Source of the DNA: Maratus speciosus
Lineage: Eukaryota; Arthropoda; Arachnida; Araneae; Salticidae
Length of the DNA: 64,000 nucleotides
Direction: 5' to 3'
NCBI GenBank assembly: GCA_963932465.1
Contig: OZ010796.1
Span: forward strand, 75,226,974-75,290,973
In this document: positions 34,652 to 44,696 of the stretch, in pieces
How positions within the stretch are numbered: position 1 is the first letter of the stretch
Layout of the letters: every line of letters starts with the position of its first letter
Notes under the pieces: model-generated
Told to the model about the DNA's origin: nothing
The model's input: the letters and a program-made list of their open reading frames with translations, nothing else
Database searches by the model: none
Program-made: the position numbers and the translations under genes

Positions 34652-35288
34652 AACATTAGGGCTTTATTTTCTGGATAACTTGCTTTCTCATTTGAAGAAA
34701 TCACTCTATTCTTTATTCACTGATTTGAGCAGAAGCATAAACTGTGAAATAAAATGTGGACATTCATAAAGTCCTTTCATTGTTATGTATAGAATTTTTC
34801 TTCCTTTTTTTTAAGTGGGTATGCGAGTATTTTGGCTACTATTATCGAACAAATGCTACTATTTTTTTCGTTGGAGGCTACTAAAGCTACTATTTTCAGT
34901 GTCATTCGGCAGTGGCAGCCCTACAATTGAGATGCTTTTATGAAGTAGAATAAAGGTTTTTTTTTTTCTAAAAAACTCCGATTTTTTTTAATAAAATAAC
35001 ATCGAAGTTGGACTTTTGATTTGCAAATTCAAAGGCTGACAATTACAAGACGGATCCATTTAGTAATCCGCTTTAAATAAAGCTGCTTCGAATTAGGAAA
35101 AACGTTAAGAAAAGGGAGAACGTTACTCGATTCTTAAGCACCTGAATGTTAACATCTGTATTTTTCGGACAAATAGGAATAGAAATGAGTTTATGAATGT
35201 ATCAAAAATAATCACATTTTTCAGTAGAGATTTTTGTTTTTTCTGAAAACGTTATTTTAATAAAACAAACAATTCTGTATGTTCTTAC

Positions 35289-35430
35289 CTTCTATTCTAT
35301 TTTCGTCCTTTTGAAGCCAGACTTGAATGAATTTAGAATCATGGTGTGCTTCATGACATCGCTTGTTACTGAGTTTTCTATAAAAATTTCCTGTTTTTTT
35401 ATCGCGTTTGTTTTTGCGTGGCTCATTCAT
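35289..35430 (-). CDS. Candidate first coding exon, basic N-terminus
   Basis: On the minus strand, ATG at 35428-35430 opens 47 codons ending at a strong donor GAAG|GTAAGA (intron begins at 35288). The peptide starts MNEPRKNKRDKKTGNFYRKL and continues SNKRCHEAHHDSKFIQVWLQ and KDENRIE. It is strongly basic, then has Cys/His residues and a KF...WL pattern loosely like hAT N-terminal zinc-finger regions. That is an inference only. I found no second exon downstream, where a 3.1-kb element sits. Confidence 0.4.
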
Positions 35431-36049
35431 TCCTAATCAGTTTAAAAAATAGTAATAACATTTAACTACGAGTACATTCCCACAAATGACCAGATCATAC
35501 CAAGCCAAGTGTGTGGAGAGGGGTTAGGTAAAGACGCTCCTATTATCTCACTTTGCACAAGAGGGAAACACAAGTTCAGAGGTCAAAGAAGTTCTTTGTG
35601 TGACCACCTTGTGTTACTTACTGAAATTAAACTACTTGGGTGACTGGACACCAGCTTTGCAGTTGGGGAAAATTTTCCTTCTACCGATCAAATTACAACT
35701 ACTGACCAAATATCAATGATTGACCAGCACCGTATTAATGGTTGAGAACTAAAGCGTCTTTGTTTTGGGGGAAGAGAGTGGGTGAAATGCAACATACTAA
35801 AAAGTTTTAAATTTGATTGCATCTTTAAAAAAAAAAAAAAAAAAAAAGCAATTGAAAATCACTGCCATTTATCGTTTTTGTAAAAGTCTCCATAAATCAC
35901 AATCCTAAAATATGTGAATATAAATTTCACATTAATTTATCTGAAAATCCCATGTATAATACACAATCACATATCCTTTTAAAACAGTGACAAATGAAGG
36001 TTTTTAATAATTTGCACAATAAGTACAACCTTAATATCAATCGTATGTT
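35431..36049. other. Unique-looking sequence upstream of the candidate exon
   Basis: Moderate GC sequence at 35480-35780 with no clear gene; a poly-A run lies near 35829-35846. If the minus-strand exon is real, this would contain its promoter or 5' UTR. I see no decisive motif. Confidence 0.3.
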
Positions 36050-36790
36050 CAGGGCTGAAACTAGCCTTTTTTTGCGCCAGGGGGAAAACATGGATTTTGG
36101 TGACCACCCCCTCCCTTCATCTCCTCACACACAATAAATATTATTGACCTCAGGTACCCTATGCAAAATAAATAAATAAAATTCATAAAAAATAAAAATC
36201 ATTAAATAATTAAAATTAGAGCAAGAAATATGTAAACGACGCTCCCATAGGATTAACATTAGCTTGAGCGTTAAGAGCCTACACAAGCCACGCGAAGAAA
36301 CTGGAACGCTAATGCTAAACGTATGGGAGCGATCTTTTTAAATTTTCTCGCTTGCATATTAATAGTTTTAAATGATTTTTTTTCTTAGCTTAGAAAAGCT
36401 GAGGTTAAATTCTAACCGGGTTAGTGTTAACTTTTTAGATTTTGGTTGCAAATTATTTTTATAAAGTTACCTTAACTTCCAGTACCGGTTTCAAAACCTA
36501 AAAATATGGCAACGCTAAAGATCAATCTAAATTATCCTAAGAAAAAAAAATTAAATATTAAAATAAAAACGAGAAATTTCAAAAGAACGCTCCCTTAGTT
36601 TAACATTAGCTTGCGAGTTTCTTTGCATTTCATATATATAATATATATATATGTATATATATATGTATATATACACACACACACATTTTTGTATGAATCG
36701 ACAAACGATTCATTTGGCGCCCCCTTCGCCTTTGTTCTGGCGCCTGGGGCACATGCCACCTCTGCACCCCCCACCCTAGTTTCGGCCCGG
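36050..36790. mobile_element. hAT-like element, CAGGGCYGAAACTAG ends, copy 1
   Basis: The left end CAGGGCTGAAACTAGCC and right end CTAGTTTCGGCCCGG are inverted repeats. Next to the right end is ATTTGGCGCCCCCTTCGCC, which recurs in several copies below. Flanking 8-mers match only five of eight. A dispersed palindromic repeat sits inside (36242-36500). Confidence 0.65.
36242..36500. repeat. Dispersed repeat with palindromic head
   Basis: GCTCCCATAGGATTAACATT and AATGCTAAACGTATGGGAGC form an imperfect hairpin at 36242-36333. Then come CGCTTGCATATTAATAG, GCTGAGGTTAAATTCTAACC and ATTTTGGTTGCAAATTATTT. The order matches 15480-15790 and 57066-57475. Confidence 0.6.
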
Positions 36791-36959
36791 GCTATATTCT
36801 TTAAAAAACATTAAAAAGGGGTGTTACTGTTCTATCTTGCATATATTTCAACCCTTAGATTTTACTCGTTGACAGTTGCTCGACCTCGCGCTCTTTGAGA
36901 CCGGTTCTGCATGCACAAAAAAGTAATTTTAGTAAAAGGCATGGGCGACATTTTTCAGT

Positions 36960-37300
36960 TGTCACCTACCTAGAAATGGCAAAAGGACGAGAAATGTAAT
37001 TTGGTAAGGTAGAAGCAGGGGCGACTGATGGCGCCCTGGGTGAGTTTTTTAATTACGGGCAGTCGCCCAAGCTCGCCTCCTCTCTCTAAGACTGGATTTG
37101 GTTGGTTGCAAAAAACAATATCCCCAAAAATAATGCACCCAAAGTAGTGTAAAAAATAATTGCACCAAAAGGAACAGAGCTGCATTTTACAATTTCCGCC
37201 TAGGGTGGCAAAACGCCTAGAAATGGCAAAAAGAAGAGAAAAAATCATTTTGGGGGATAAAGGCAGGGGCGACCTTATTAGCCATGATGGCGCCCTGTGA
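36960..37300. repeat. Direct repeat about 235 bp apart
   Basis: CCTAGAAATGGCAAAAGGAC with GCAGGGGCGACTGATGGCGC recurs as CCTAGAAATGGCAAAAAGAA with GCAGGGGCGACC and ATGATGGCGCCCTG. This looks like a local duplication of a transposon end. Confidence 0.6.
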
Positions 37301-37395
37301 GAGATTTTTTTACTGTACCACTGCAAATGCTATACTCCTTTTTTTTTTTTCTTTTAAAAGGCTTTACTAAAACATTTTACTTTGTGCACTCCTTC

Positions 37396-38420
37396 CAGGG
37401 CCGAAACTAGCTATATTTTCACCCAGGGAAAACGTCGATTTTGGCGCCCCCCCCCCCCCTTCCTCTGCAAAGTAAATTTACAAAGAGAAATTTACGAAAG
37501 TTTCTAGTAGCGGACTTATTTTAAAATTTAAAATGTGTAACAATAAAATACATAATATTGAAATATATAACCAGCTTTATCAAATATTTATTCATTAAAA
37601 CCTGGGGAAAAAATCGAAAGGAAGCGGAAATAATTCCGCTTTATACAGGTTTCCGTCTTAGGAGGTATAACTGTTGGTATTCTTTCTGTTTGAACTATGT
37701 AGTTTTTTCATTTAAGACACGACTCCATTATAGACGGATTTCACTTTTCGAGATTTTACTGTTGTTGTAGCATTACAAATTATTACAATTAGGGCACTTT
37801 AATGTCATAGTGATATGAGTCGCATTGTTTTATGAACTAAAAAACCAGGATTTACTGTAGGTATAAAAATGAATTCCAGTTTTGTAAAATATCTTCCTAT
37901 ACTATCTACATAAGTTTTTCGGAATTATCACTTATACCACTCTTCTTATTTATAGACTGATATGTCTAGATACTTTCCTGAACTTTATGCTAATTTTCAA
38001 ATTTATGTCTGACTCAAAACAACAACAACAAAATTATTAAGTTTTTACTTTTTATTTTGTGAATTTTCGACCTCTTGGTTTTTATTGTAACAGTCAGTCA
38101 CCTGACCTCGCCTCCTCTAAGGACAGATATGGTGATGTGCATGTAAAAATGTAATTATAAGAAAAAGAATGGGGTTATTCATTTTCTGTCTTGTACGCGA
38201 ATCTTTTTATCTATTTGACATTTTTAATGCACTGTACTAATCTTTTCTTTTTGACTTTTCGGGTAAAAAATATTTTTTACACAAATTTCACACGCACATA
38301 TATATATTGTATAAAACGGCAAACCAAATTTTCATCTGACGTTCCCTGCGCGAGGCGCCCATAACACATGCCCCCTCAGCCGCCCCCCCCCCCCCCCCCC
38401 AACCATAGTTTCAAACCCTG
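37396..38420. mobile_element. hAT-like element, CAGGGCCGAAACTAG ends, perfect TSD
   Basis: The left end CAGGGCCGAAACTAGC and right end ATAGTTTCAAACCCTG are inverted repeats. A perfect 8-bp duplication ACTCCTTC flanks the element (37388-37395 and 38421-38428). It is 1025 bp and includes poly-C tracts next to both ends. There is no transposase. Confidence 0.9.
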
Positions 38421-38449
38421 ACTCCTTCTCACGTTTAATTTTATTGTAC

Positions 38450-38830
38450 CCTCAGAGTAAAGATAAGAAGTAGAGGCCGAATCCCATTGTTATTTCGGTC
38501 AGAACTTGAGGCACACATGTTTCTGCTTTCATCGCCAAAAGGTTGTCTTTTATGGCGGTGATCACATTATTGGCAACTGTCGGATTTGATTTATGCGAGA
38601 GAAACGCCCGACGCAAGAAAGTTTCAGCGGGAACCAGGGGAGAAAAACCGGTTTGGCGCGTTTTCTCTGCCCACCATCACGTGACGGTGGGTAGTGATCC
38701 CGGCGTCAAGAAAGGGTTGCTATTTCTGAGTCCAGTTATATGAGAAGTCTATGATTGTACCGGACAATCATCTGACGTCGCGTCCATAGCAAGATGGGGA
38801 AAAAGAAAGTTCCAAAAAGAATAGCCTTCA
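38450..38830 (+). promoter_or_regulatory. Promoter-like block with E-box, E2F-like and CRE-like motifs
   Basis: GC and CpG rise here. Motifs visible: TTTATGGCGGTGAT (YY1-like), TTTGGCGCG (E2F-like), a palindromic CCACCATCACGTGACGGTGG at 38671-38690 and CTGACGTCGCG (CRE-like) near 38773. Downstream, GCAAGATGGGG gives a well-placed ATG followed by 25 codons (MGKKKVPKRIAFKKNSLHVY and then LFTEK) before a stop. A 66-codon frame covers 38543-38743. This could be a promoter with a short first exon, but no following exon is visible. Confidence 0.3.
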
Positions 38831-38869
38831 AAAAGAACAGCCTTCATGTGTATCTTTTCACAGAAAAGT

Positions 38870-38960
38870 AGTCACATTCAAACAATATCTTCATTTGGCG
38901 CCCTTTTCGTCTTTCGTTCTGACGTCCGGGCACATGACTCTGCACCCCCCTTCCCAGGAA
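38870..38960. mobile_element. 3' fragment of the CAGGGCCGAAACTAG hAT-like family
   Basis: CTTCATTTGGCGCCCTTTTC then TTCTGACGTCCGGGCACATG matches the right part of 36050-36790. It is truncated on both sides. Confidence 0.6.
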
Positions 38961-39224
38961 ATCGGTTATAGGCGAGGGACAGTTTTACACAAAAGAGAGG
39001 AGTAGAGAGAGAGACTGACCCATGGTATTATAGAAGGTAGGGGAACGCTATGTTTGAGAAATAACCACTAGAGACAAGTTCGATGATGCAGGTACTGGCC
39101 AGAGCGCCATCTATTGTCTCCATTTGAAGTTGGAAACGAGAATTTTTTTTTTTTTTTAAATATAAAGTAGCTTTTTTTTTTTTTTTTTTTTTTTGTAATG
39201 TGAATGTTTTTTTTTTATTATAAA

Positions 39225-40060
39225 AATTATAAAACAAATTTTGTAAATTATTCATAATACATTTTACAAACTAAAAGTAACTCCCTTTTTATCAGCTGTG
39301 TTATTTAAATGGAACAAAAAATGTTTGTTCAACATAGGTCTAGAATAAATTTTTTCCCTTTTAAATTTTACTGTATCTAGAATTTATTTAAATCAAGAGT
39401 ATCTCTATAAAAATTGCGTCCTGAATTTGGCATGTAATTTTCGCAAATACTTTGTAGATTAACTTAAAAATAAATAAATAAATAAATGCTACAATGTTTT
39501 TGTTTACATTTTTTATTTTATTTAAAACCATGAAAACTAGAATTTGTTAATGAATTATTATTGTTTATTAAATATTCATAATAAATTTGACAAACAGCAA
39601 ATTACTAAAAACTAGTTGTTTTTTCAGCCGTATTTTAAACGAACAAATATCAGTTCTTGTTCAAGACAAATCTAGAATAAATTTCTGTCTTTTAAATTTT
39701 ACTGTACTTTCTTTATTCAAAGTAACCAAGGGTGTATCTACATAAAAATTATGTTCTAGATTTGGTAAGTAATTTTTGCAAATATTTTACAGATTAACTT
39801 AAAAAAATAAATAAATACTGTGATTTTTTTTTTTTTTCATTTTATTTGAAAACCATGAAAACAAGATTAAAGTTTGTGAATTCGTTAAATATTCATAATA
39901 AATTTTGACAAACTGCAAATTAATAAAAACTTTTTTTTTTCATCTGCATTATTTAAAAGGAGCACAAAATATTATTTTTTAAACAAGTCCTAGATACCTA
40001 TTTTTTTATTTTCAATTTTACTGTACTCAGATTTCTTTAAAAATAATTTATACAGTATCA
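39225..40060. repeat. Three diverged tandem units of about 320 bp
   Basis: The landmark TTCATAATAAATTTGACAAA occurs at about 39251, 39575 and 39892, each time followed by TAGAATAAATTT-type text and preceded by AAAACCATGAAAAC in units 2 and 3. It is AT-rich with no coding potential. Confidence 0.75.
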
Positions 40061-40171
40061 AGGTAATGCTGAGATTTTATACTTTACAATAGCATAAAAT
40101 TAATGAAAGTGTATAGTATGAATCATTTCGTGTAATCAAAATTCATATCACAATATTAAAATAGTAATTTA

Positions 40172-40498
40172 CTTAAAAGACGTTATAAAAACACATTAAA
40201 AGTAAATTAAAAATCTATATTTACATGGTTCAACTCATTTTTCTGAGTCGTCTTCAGAATGTATAACATAAAATTACAAATGCATGTATTAAAAAAAAGC
40301 TCTGTGTGTGTACATTTAAATAAAGATTACATAAGAAAATGTACATTGTCTTTATTTACGAACTAATTAGTCCACATTTTTTTTTTTTTTCCTCATATGC
40401 ATTTGTAATTTTATGTTATATATTCTGAAGACGACTCAAAAATGAGTTGAAACATGTAAATATAGATTTTTAATTTGTTTTTATAACGTCTTTTAAGC
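40172..40498. repeat. Foldback element with about 120-bp arms
   Basis: The left arm CTTAAAAGACGTTATAAAAA ... AATGAGTC-type text mirrors the right arm (GAAGACGACTCAAAAATGAG, TTTTTATAACGTCTTTTAAG). The spacer (40299-40374) contains a segment, beginning AGCTCTGTGTGTGTACATTT, repeated outside the element at 40713-40792. Confidence 0.8.
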
Positions 40499-40712
40499 AA
40501 ATAAATATTTTAGTATTGTGATATGGTTAGTAGTGGACGTAATTTTGACTTACTATTCGCACTTATTTACATTTGTATCAGGAAACTCGTCAATATTTTT
40601 TTTTTTATTCCATTAGGATAAAGTTCAATTTATTGACATTTTTTTTCTCCCGAAATCAAAAAATAAGCTGATGTTTTATATTGCATTTAATAAAGGTATT
40701 TTGATAAATTAA

Positions 40713-40792
40713 AGCTCTGTGTGGGTACATTTAAATAAAGATTACATAAGAAAATGTACATTGTCTTTATTTACGAAATAATTAGTCAACAG
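40713..40792. repeat. Direct repeat of the foldback spacer
   Basis: AGCTCTGTGTGGGTACATTT, then AAATAAAGATTACATAAGAA and AATGTACATTGTCTTTATTT, match 40299-40374 with one or two differences. Confidence 0.8.
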
Positions 40793-41079
40793 TAGAATAT
40801 TATTTTATACGAGAATATCGTTTGTTGTTTTGAACAACAGATGGCAGCTCTAGCAAATTCCAATTGATTTTTTTAGAGTTTACTAAAAAATTGCATATCA
40901 TTAAATATTTATTCAATATAACAGATTAAAACATTCTAGTTACAAATTTGGAGTTTAAATTTCACTAAATGTTAGTTGTAATGTATATATATGAATCTTT
41001 TATTTACAGAAATGCAGTTAGAAAATTCATCTTCAAATATTAAGACGTCTTCCATCAGGAAGTTATTTATTTAATGCGT

Positions 41080-41470
41080 TTATTTTCCCAGCGTTAGTCC
41101 GTTTTTTGGCTTTCCTATAGCCCGTGTCACATGCATACACGAAACATTTCCGCGCCATATCGAATTACAATGTAAAAATATTAATTTGTAAAGAAATAAT
41201 AAGGCACTTCTACTGATAACAATGTTAAATTGATGCAGGTACTGGGTGCAGTGCCACGATGCGGCCACTTTAGCGTTACGGTCAAGTCATGGATGTATTA
41301 TTAAATGGATGAAGCACGGCTAGCCGAAGGTGACAACGTTGGCTGTGTTGCATCTCGGGAAAAACGATGTCACGGATGTCACCTGTAGGCTGCCAAAAGT
41401 TGGCGGTTGGCGAAGTGACTATAGCAACCTTTGGCGATGTAAAAATATTTCAATTTCTCCCTCTTCTGTT
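41080..41470. promoter_or_regulatory. CpG-enriched unique block
   Basis: CpG-rich text includes GGCCACTTTAGCGTTACGG, GTTGGCGGTTGGCGAAG and ACTATAGCAACC (RFX-like half). It also contains CATGGATGTATTATTAAATG, part of a 30-bp sequence repeated exactly on the other strand at 46029. It may be regulatory or part of a dispersed element; I cannot decide. Confidence 0.25.
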
Positions 41471-41845
41471 TGATTGATGGGCTTATCTGTGTACTTTTGT
41501 CCTGTGGACATCGGGCGGATCAGTTGTACAAAAGATGTTTGTAATAGTAAGCTTTTCCATTGTTAGTGGAAATTTTTCTTTTGACATTCAGCAAAATGTT
41601 TTTGTGATCCCAAATCGTCCAGAGGAAAAGTTTCGTTTCCAAAACCCGATAATTTTAAGTAATTTTGGTACAATAACAAAACATATTTAATAATTTAAAT
41701 GTAAATTTTACTTTAGTAATTCATATTCTGATTATAATTCTGAGTTTCCTAACATTTTTATCAAGAGAAATAAAATCTGTTTAAATGTTACGTAGCACGA
41801 AATACTGATGTATACGTTAATTGGAATTCTCTTTATTTCCAAAGA

Positions 41846-42191
41846 ATTTTTATTAAAATATTGGAGTTGTTTTCCAAGACAGAAAATATTTCATAATTCC
41901 AGCTTATGGGGGAGGGGTNNNNNNNNNNNNNNNNNNNNNNNNNNNNNNNNNNNNNNNNNNNNNNNNNNNNNNNNNNNNNNNNNNNNNNNNNNNNNNNNNN
42001 NNNNNNNNNNNNNNNNNNNNNNNNNNNNNNNNNNNNNNNNNNNNNNNNNNNNNNNNNNNNNNNNNNNNNNNNNNNNNNNNNNNNNNNNNNNNNNNNNNNN
42101 NNNNNNNNNNNNNNNNNNATTTTTATTAAAATATTGGAGTTGTTTTCAAAGACAGAAAATATTTCATAATTCCAGCTTATGGGGGAGGGGT
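41846..42191. other. Assembly gap (200 N) flanked by a 73-bp direct duplication
   Basis: Ns cover 41919-42118, a round 200. The 73 bp before the gap (41846-41918) and after it (42119-42191) are identical except for one base. Both end CAGCTTATGGGGGAGGGGT. Either a tandem repeat spans the gap or the same sequence was placed on both sides. The long open frame across it is an artefact. Confidence 0.95.
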
Positions 42192-42750
42192 CATGTATAT
42201 TTTAACTAACAAAGTAAGTAAATAAATAAACTTATTTTCGCATATTTTACTGTTCTTAGATTCAAACTGGATATTATTTTCTGACACATTCCTGAATTCA
42301 TTTTTATTAGTAAATGGATAAACTTGGCAGGTGATCTTATTTTTAAAAAAAGCTTTAAAATGGAATGAAATAACTTTTTTCATTTTTCAATAAAGGTAAA
42401 GAATTTTGTAAAAAGGGGCAAAACTCTTTTTACATGCTACATATTCACTAAAATTTTATTTGAAGAATTAGAATCCTTGAAATGTATGTACATATGGATG
42501 ATAATATCCTTGCTAAATTATTTTAGTTGCAAACAAAGTTAAAAAAAAAATTGCAGGATATTACAGTACTTTTTTTTTCATCATGCTCTGCATATATAAT
42601 TAAAAATAAATTAAACAAAACTATTAATTTTATACATAAAATACGGTATAGAGATTAATGTTAAACATTATATACCTTATTAGTAAGTGGTTTAACATTA
42701 GCCGAATTCATAAAAGTTAAGTTAAATAGTCAACAAATTCCTGAAATTTG

Positions 42751-43190
42751 AAATATGTAATATGAACTTTTAAAAGTTCACTGTTTTACTTAAAAGGCGA
42801 CTAAACTAATAAAATAGATGTTACAGGTTAAAAATATATACATTTTGTTTAAAAACTGCTTAGTGCTTTCAGGTTTTCCCAAGTCCTTCATCAGAGAATA
42901 TTTTAATAACTAAGTGCTGTTTATTTATACAAATACGTCACTTCGTTTTGTTTCTTAGTACTACTTTCAGGCTTTACCAAGCCCTTTATCAGAAAACGAA
43001 GTGACGTATTTGTATAAATAAACAGCAATTAGTTATTACAATATTCTTTGATGAAGGGCTTGGTAAAGCCTGAAAGTACTAAGAAGTTTTTAAATAAAAT
43101 GTATATTTTTAACTTTTAACATCTCTTTTATTATTTTTAGTCACCTTTTAAGTAAAACAGTGAACATTTTAAAGTTCATATTACATATTT
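42751..43190. repeat. Long foldback element with about 210-bp arms
   Basis: AAATATGTAATATGAACTTT ... GTTTTACTTAAAAGGCG at the left is mirrored by CGCCTTTTAAGT-like text and AAAGTTCATATTACATATTT at the right. The arms meet near 42970. Within the arms, the motif CTTTCAGGCTTTACCAAGCC occurs three times in alternate orientation. No protein is encoded. Confidence 0.85.
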
Positions 43191-44572
43191 TATTAAAAAG
43201 AACTGTTTGGTTAAAAATCCCTTCCATAATTATGCTTGCAAGTATCATGCATTCATATTTAAAAATGTGACAGATAATATATAGACAGACATATATGTGA
43301 CAGATAAAAAGTAATATCAATGAAATTTTGTTTAAAATATATCAATTATTAAACTACTCTTGGTTGCATTATAATTTTTCTTTTGCATTTTAATTTCTGT
43401 ATAAATATTGCCAATTAAATTTATAGTTTGATGAAAACAAATTCAAAACAAAAACAGTGATCTACAGTCAAGGTTAGTTGGATTTTGTCTAACCCAAAGC
43501 AACACAACTTATTTTATTTTGCCCAACACCTATTTAATTAATAATAAACATGTAAATTTAAAGCAGGGATGCACAAACTATGGCCTGCAGGCCAATTTAG
43601 TCCTTGGAACCTTCGAAATTGGCACACAAATGTGGATTAATTTAAAATAAAATGTAACATTATCAAATAAATAAAATTATTTCTCCATAATCTGTGTGAA
43701 TAAAATAATTAGATTAGTAAAATCTGTGTAATTGATACATATTATCTTTTAAAAATATATGCTGAAATACATAGTGTTTTCATGTTTACAACAGTATGTT
43801 ACTTTGGCTACCAACATACTAATTTAAAAGTTTCTAAAAATTTTATTGAGTCATTCAGAATATTTAAATTTCACGTTTCATTTTTTATAAATGAATATTA
43901 TGTGAAAAGTATTTGATTAAGGGGAAAAAAATCAGCCACATAATTGGTGGGCCGAGGCCCGTGCATTAATCAGGCCCTGCATGTATAGCTTATTAGTAAC
44001 TTTCAACTTTTGTCAGATACATAAGAAGTTAAATAATCTGCAGTTTCTGCGATTTGGCTAACAATATAGTATAATTGTCTTAGTGACTAATTAAATGGAT
44101 AACAGCAATATGTAAATTTATTTTTCCTTGGGGGGGGGGGGGATATTTTGAATAACTGATTTCAATTTATAAATTTTTTTTATAATGGCTATTCTCAAAT
44201 CTAAAGTTGCTAGTTTCTAGTACATTAATGAAGTCGTAATTAGAGACACGGAACTTGTCAATAACAGATTCAAAGGAATGGAACTGTTTTTCCTTTTCTT
44301 ATAAAAATGAAGCATTTGTCAAATACTTCACTTGACAATTATTCATTATTTTCACAACATGAAAATTAAGAACGGGATACAGAATCAGTCTATTCAACTA
44401 CCTATGAACAATAGAAGCTATAGCAATTATCAATATAATTCTAAATATGGTCTATGAAATTTGACAATCAGTGCAGTGATTTTAGTACTATTAGCACTTT
44501 CATGCTAACATATGTAAAATCGCAGCCTTGTCTTTTAAAGTGTCAGGAATACAAATCAATTCGGTACTTTTC
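43191..44572. other. AT-rich sequence with one hAT-like left end
   Basis: CAGGGATGCACAAACTATGG followed by CCTGCAGGCC at 43565 looks like a hAT terminus. A possible right end (CCCGTGCATTAATCAGGCCC) lies near 43960, without a matching duplication. A G-run lies near 44130. Confidence 0.4.
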
Positions 44573-44696
44573 GGTTAGCCGGGCGCCAGTGTTATATATA
44601 CATATACATACATATATGTATTATATGCATATGTTGTGTGTATATATACATATTTATGTATGTATAACACTGGCACCCGGCTAACCGAAAAGTATC
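44573..44696. mobile_element. hAT-like hairpin MITE, GGTACTTTTCGGTTAGCC ends, copy 2
   Basis: The ends match the MITE at 17353 (GGTACTTTTCGGTTAGCC, then GGGCGCCAGTGTTATATA). The core is again a TA/CA dinucleotide mosaic, but a different one. Flanking 8-mers ATCAATTC and AAAAATTC agree at six of eight. Confidence 0.85.

Larger units (their letters stand above)
31801..34921. mobile_element. 3.1-kb element with CAGGGCTGCCACT ends, filled by minisatellite
   Basis: The left end CAGGGCTGCCACTTGCTAC and right end AGTGGCAGCCCTA are inverted repeats. Subterminal TAGCGACTACTTTC and GCTACTATTTTC motifs are also mirrored. CAATTG lies directly outside both ends, which could be a partial target duplication. 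CAGGG ends suggest hAT. Most of the interior is the array described next. A small coding-like stretch lies near the right end. Confidence 0.65.

Noticed and set aside
41808..42209. 133-codon frame across the gap
   Set aside because: Half of it is unknown sequence; the open reading is created by Ns.
42751..43190. Functional hammerhead ribozyme
   Set aside because: CTGATGA and GAAA are present with a short stem II, but I could not find complementary strands for stem III or a cleavage triplet in the expected place.
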